Source: Lachnospiraceae bacterium
Lineage (GTDB): Bacteria > Bacillota > Clostridia > Lachnospirales > Lachnospiraceae
Reading direction: 5' to 3'
Length of the DNA: 64,000 nucleotides
NCBI GenBank assembly: GCA_017626095.1
Contig: JAGAJL010000010.1
Location: 1-64,000, forward strand
Shown piece after piece: positions 63,340-64,000 of the stretch (positions are counted from its first letter, which is position 1; each line of letters begins with the position of its first letter). A model generated the notes under the pieces. That model was not told the DNA's origin. It ran no database searches and saw only the letters and a list, made by a program, of their open reading frames with translations. A program made the position numbers and the translations under genes.

Positions 63340-64000
63340 ATGTTAGTGCCAAGATATTATGAGAATCTTTCGATACTACATGAAAACACTATGCCAACAA
63401 GAGCATATTACATTCCTGCATCGAAGAGAATGGATGATTTAGTAGAGCATAGAGAAAATTCAGACAGAATTCAGTTCTTGAATGGAACTTGGAAGTTTAA
63501 GTATTTTGAAAGTATTTACGATGTAACAGAAGCTTTTTATGAAGAGGGATTTAGTATAGAAAGCTTTTCTGATACAAAGGTTCCGGGTGTATGGCAGATG
63601 GATGGATATGATAATCATCAGTACACAAATATCAAATATCCATTCCCTTTTGATCCACCTTTTGTGCCACAGGATATTCCTTGTGGGGAATATGTTTATG
63701 AGTTTGAATATGAAAAATCTGAAAAAACTCCAAAAACATATCTTAACTTCGAAGGTGTAGATAGCTGCTTTTATGTATGGTTGAATGGAAAGTATGTGGG
63801 ATATAGTCAGGTTCCTCATGCAACAAGTGAATTTGATGTTACAGAGTTAATCAAAGAAGGAAATAACAAGATTGCAGTTCTTGTTATGAAGTGGTGTGAT
63901 GGTTCTTATTTAGAAGACCAGGATAAATTCCGTATGAGTGGTATCTTCAGAGATGTATATCTTCTTAAGAGACCTGAGAAAGCGGTTAGAGATTATCGTG
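63340..64000 (+). CDS. Beta-galactosidase, glycoside hydrolase family 2 (partial)
   Basis: A frame with no stop from the ATG at 63340 to the window edge (220 codons). AAAGGAGG lies 7 bases upstream; an in-frame ATG at 63304 is a weaker choice. The LacZ-type N-terminal sugar-binding and sandwich domains are visible: NGTWKFKYFES, GVDSCFYVWLNGKYVGYSQ, and LEDQDKFRMSGIFRDVYLL. The catalytic barrel lies beyond the window. It would cleave lactose or galactosides. The 202-base gap to AraC holds the shared control region. Confidence 0.95.
   Translation, partial: MLVPRYYENLSILHENTMPTRAYYIPASKRMDDLVEHRENSDRIQFLNGTWKFKYFESIYDVTEAFYEEGFSIESFSDTKVPGVWQMDGYDNHQYTNIKYPFPFDPPFVPQDIPCGEYVYEFEYEKSEKTPKTYLNFEGVDSCFYVWLNGKYVGYSQVPHATSEFDVTELIKEGNNKIAVLVMKWCDGSYLEDQDKFRMSGIFRDVYLLKRPEKAVRDYR

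Overview
The window looks like a chromosome segment from a motile, anaerobic Lachnospiraceae-type Clostridia (Bacillota). The base composition is low to moderate GC, ribosome binding sites are strong AGGAGG types, and promoters are near-consensus sigma-A. Supporting genes include a B12-binding radical SAM protein of the DUF4080 type, VanW, MutS2, YhaM, two chemoreceptor genes, c-di-GMP enzymes, a NiCo riboswitch on a cation exporter, an iron alcohol dehydrogenase and a GH2 beta-galactosidase. I cannot name the species from sequence alone.

Layout. 0.1-6.9 kb: a heterodimeric ABC exporter pair, a DUF815 ATPase and a DUF4422 protein. 6.9-7.2 kb: tRNA-Phe, tRNA-Gly(TCC) and tRNA-Gly(GCC). 7.2-12.57 kb: an integrated element inserted in the 3' end of tRNA-Gly(GCC), bounded by a 25-base direct repeat. 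It carries a tyrosine integrase, an XRE-methyltransferase fusion, a PHP phosphoesterase and a DUF3644 protein with a HEPN-like Rx4H motif. Two candidate non-coding RNAs flank the DUF3644 gene. 12.57-17.8 kb: a decayed second element or island with an integrase remnant, an AAA ATPase with a broken partner, a flavodoxin-like reductase, an MqsR-type toxin with an MqsA/Panacea-type antitoxin, and a pseudogene. 17.8-22.3 kb: a sigma/anti-sigma pair, a chemoreceptor pseudogene with two in-frame stops, and a TetR gene, all enclosed by two inverted copies of a palindromic repeat; then a deleted MATE gene. 22.4-29.7 kb: two radical SAM proteins, small membrane proteins, a nitroreductase, a VanZ fragment, YdcF, a purine-riboswitch-controlled FAD oxidoreductase and a DUF3892 protein. 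29.9-35.3 kb: a BMP-type lipoprotein plus chemoreceptor, a hydrolase remnant, the NiCo riboswitch with its CDF exporter, and a half-size EamA transporter. 35.5-44 kb: a diguanylate cyclase, an alcohol dehydrogenase, a PF06541 membrane protein, HD and HD-GYP proteins, and a B12 radical SAM protein. 44.2-60.4 kb: core genes (nth, DnaQ-like exonuclease, vanW, HypE-like, Lrp, aminotransferase, trmL, two-component system, mutS2, HtrA-like, yhaM, rlmD). 60.4-62.2 kb: remnants of a conjugative element and an IS21-like fragment. 62.3-64 kb: an AraC regulator divergent from a beta-galactosidase that runs off the end.

How it fits together. The 44-60 kb stretch is ordinary housekeeping sequence. The 7-22 kb stretch is accessory, with integration, decay and defence-like genes. 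The most unusual signals are (1) the HEPN-like DUF3644 gene between a structured leader RNA and a convergent small RNA that has its own consensus promoter and a closing terminator stem, and (2) a family of roughly 220-260-base giant palindromes whose outer arms differ between copies but pair within each copy.
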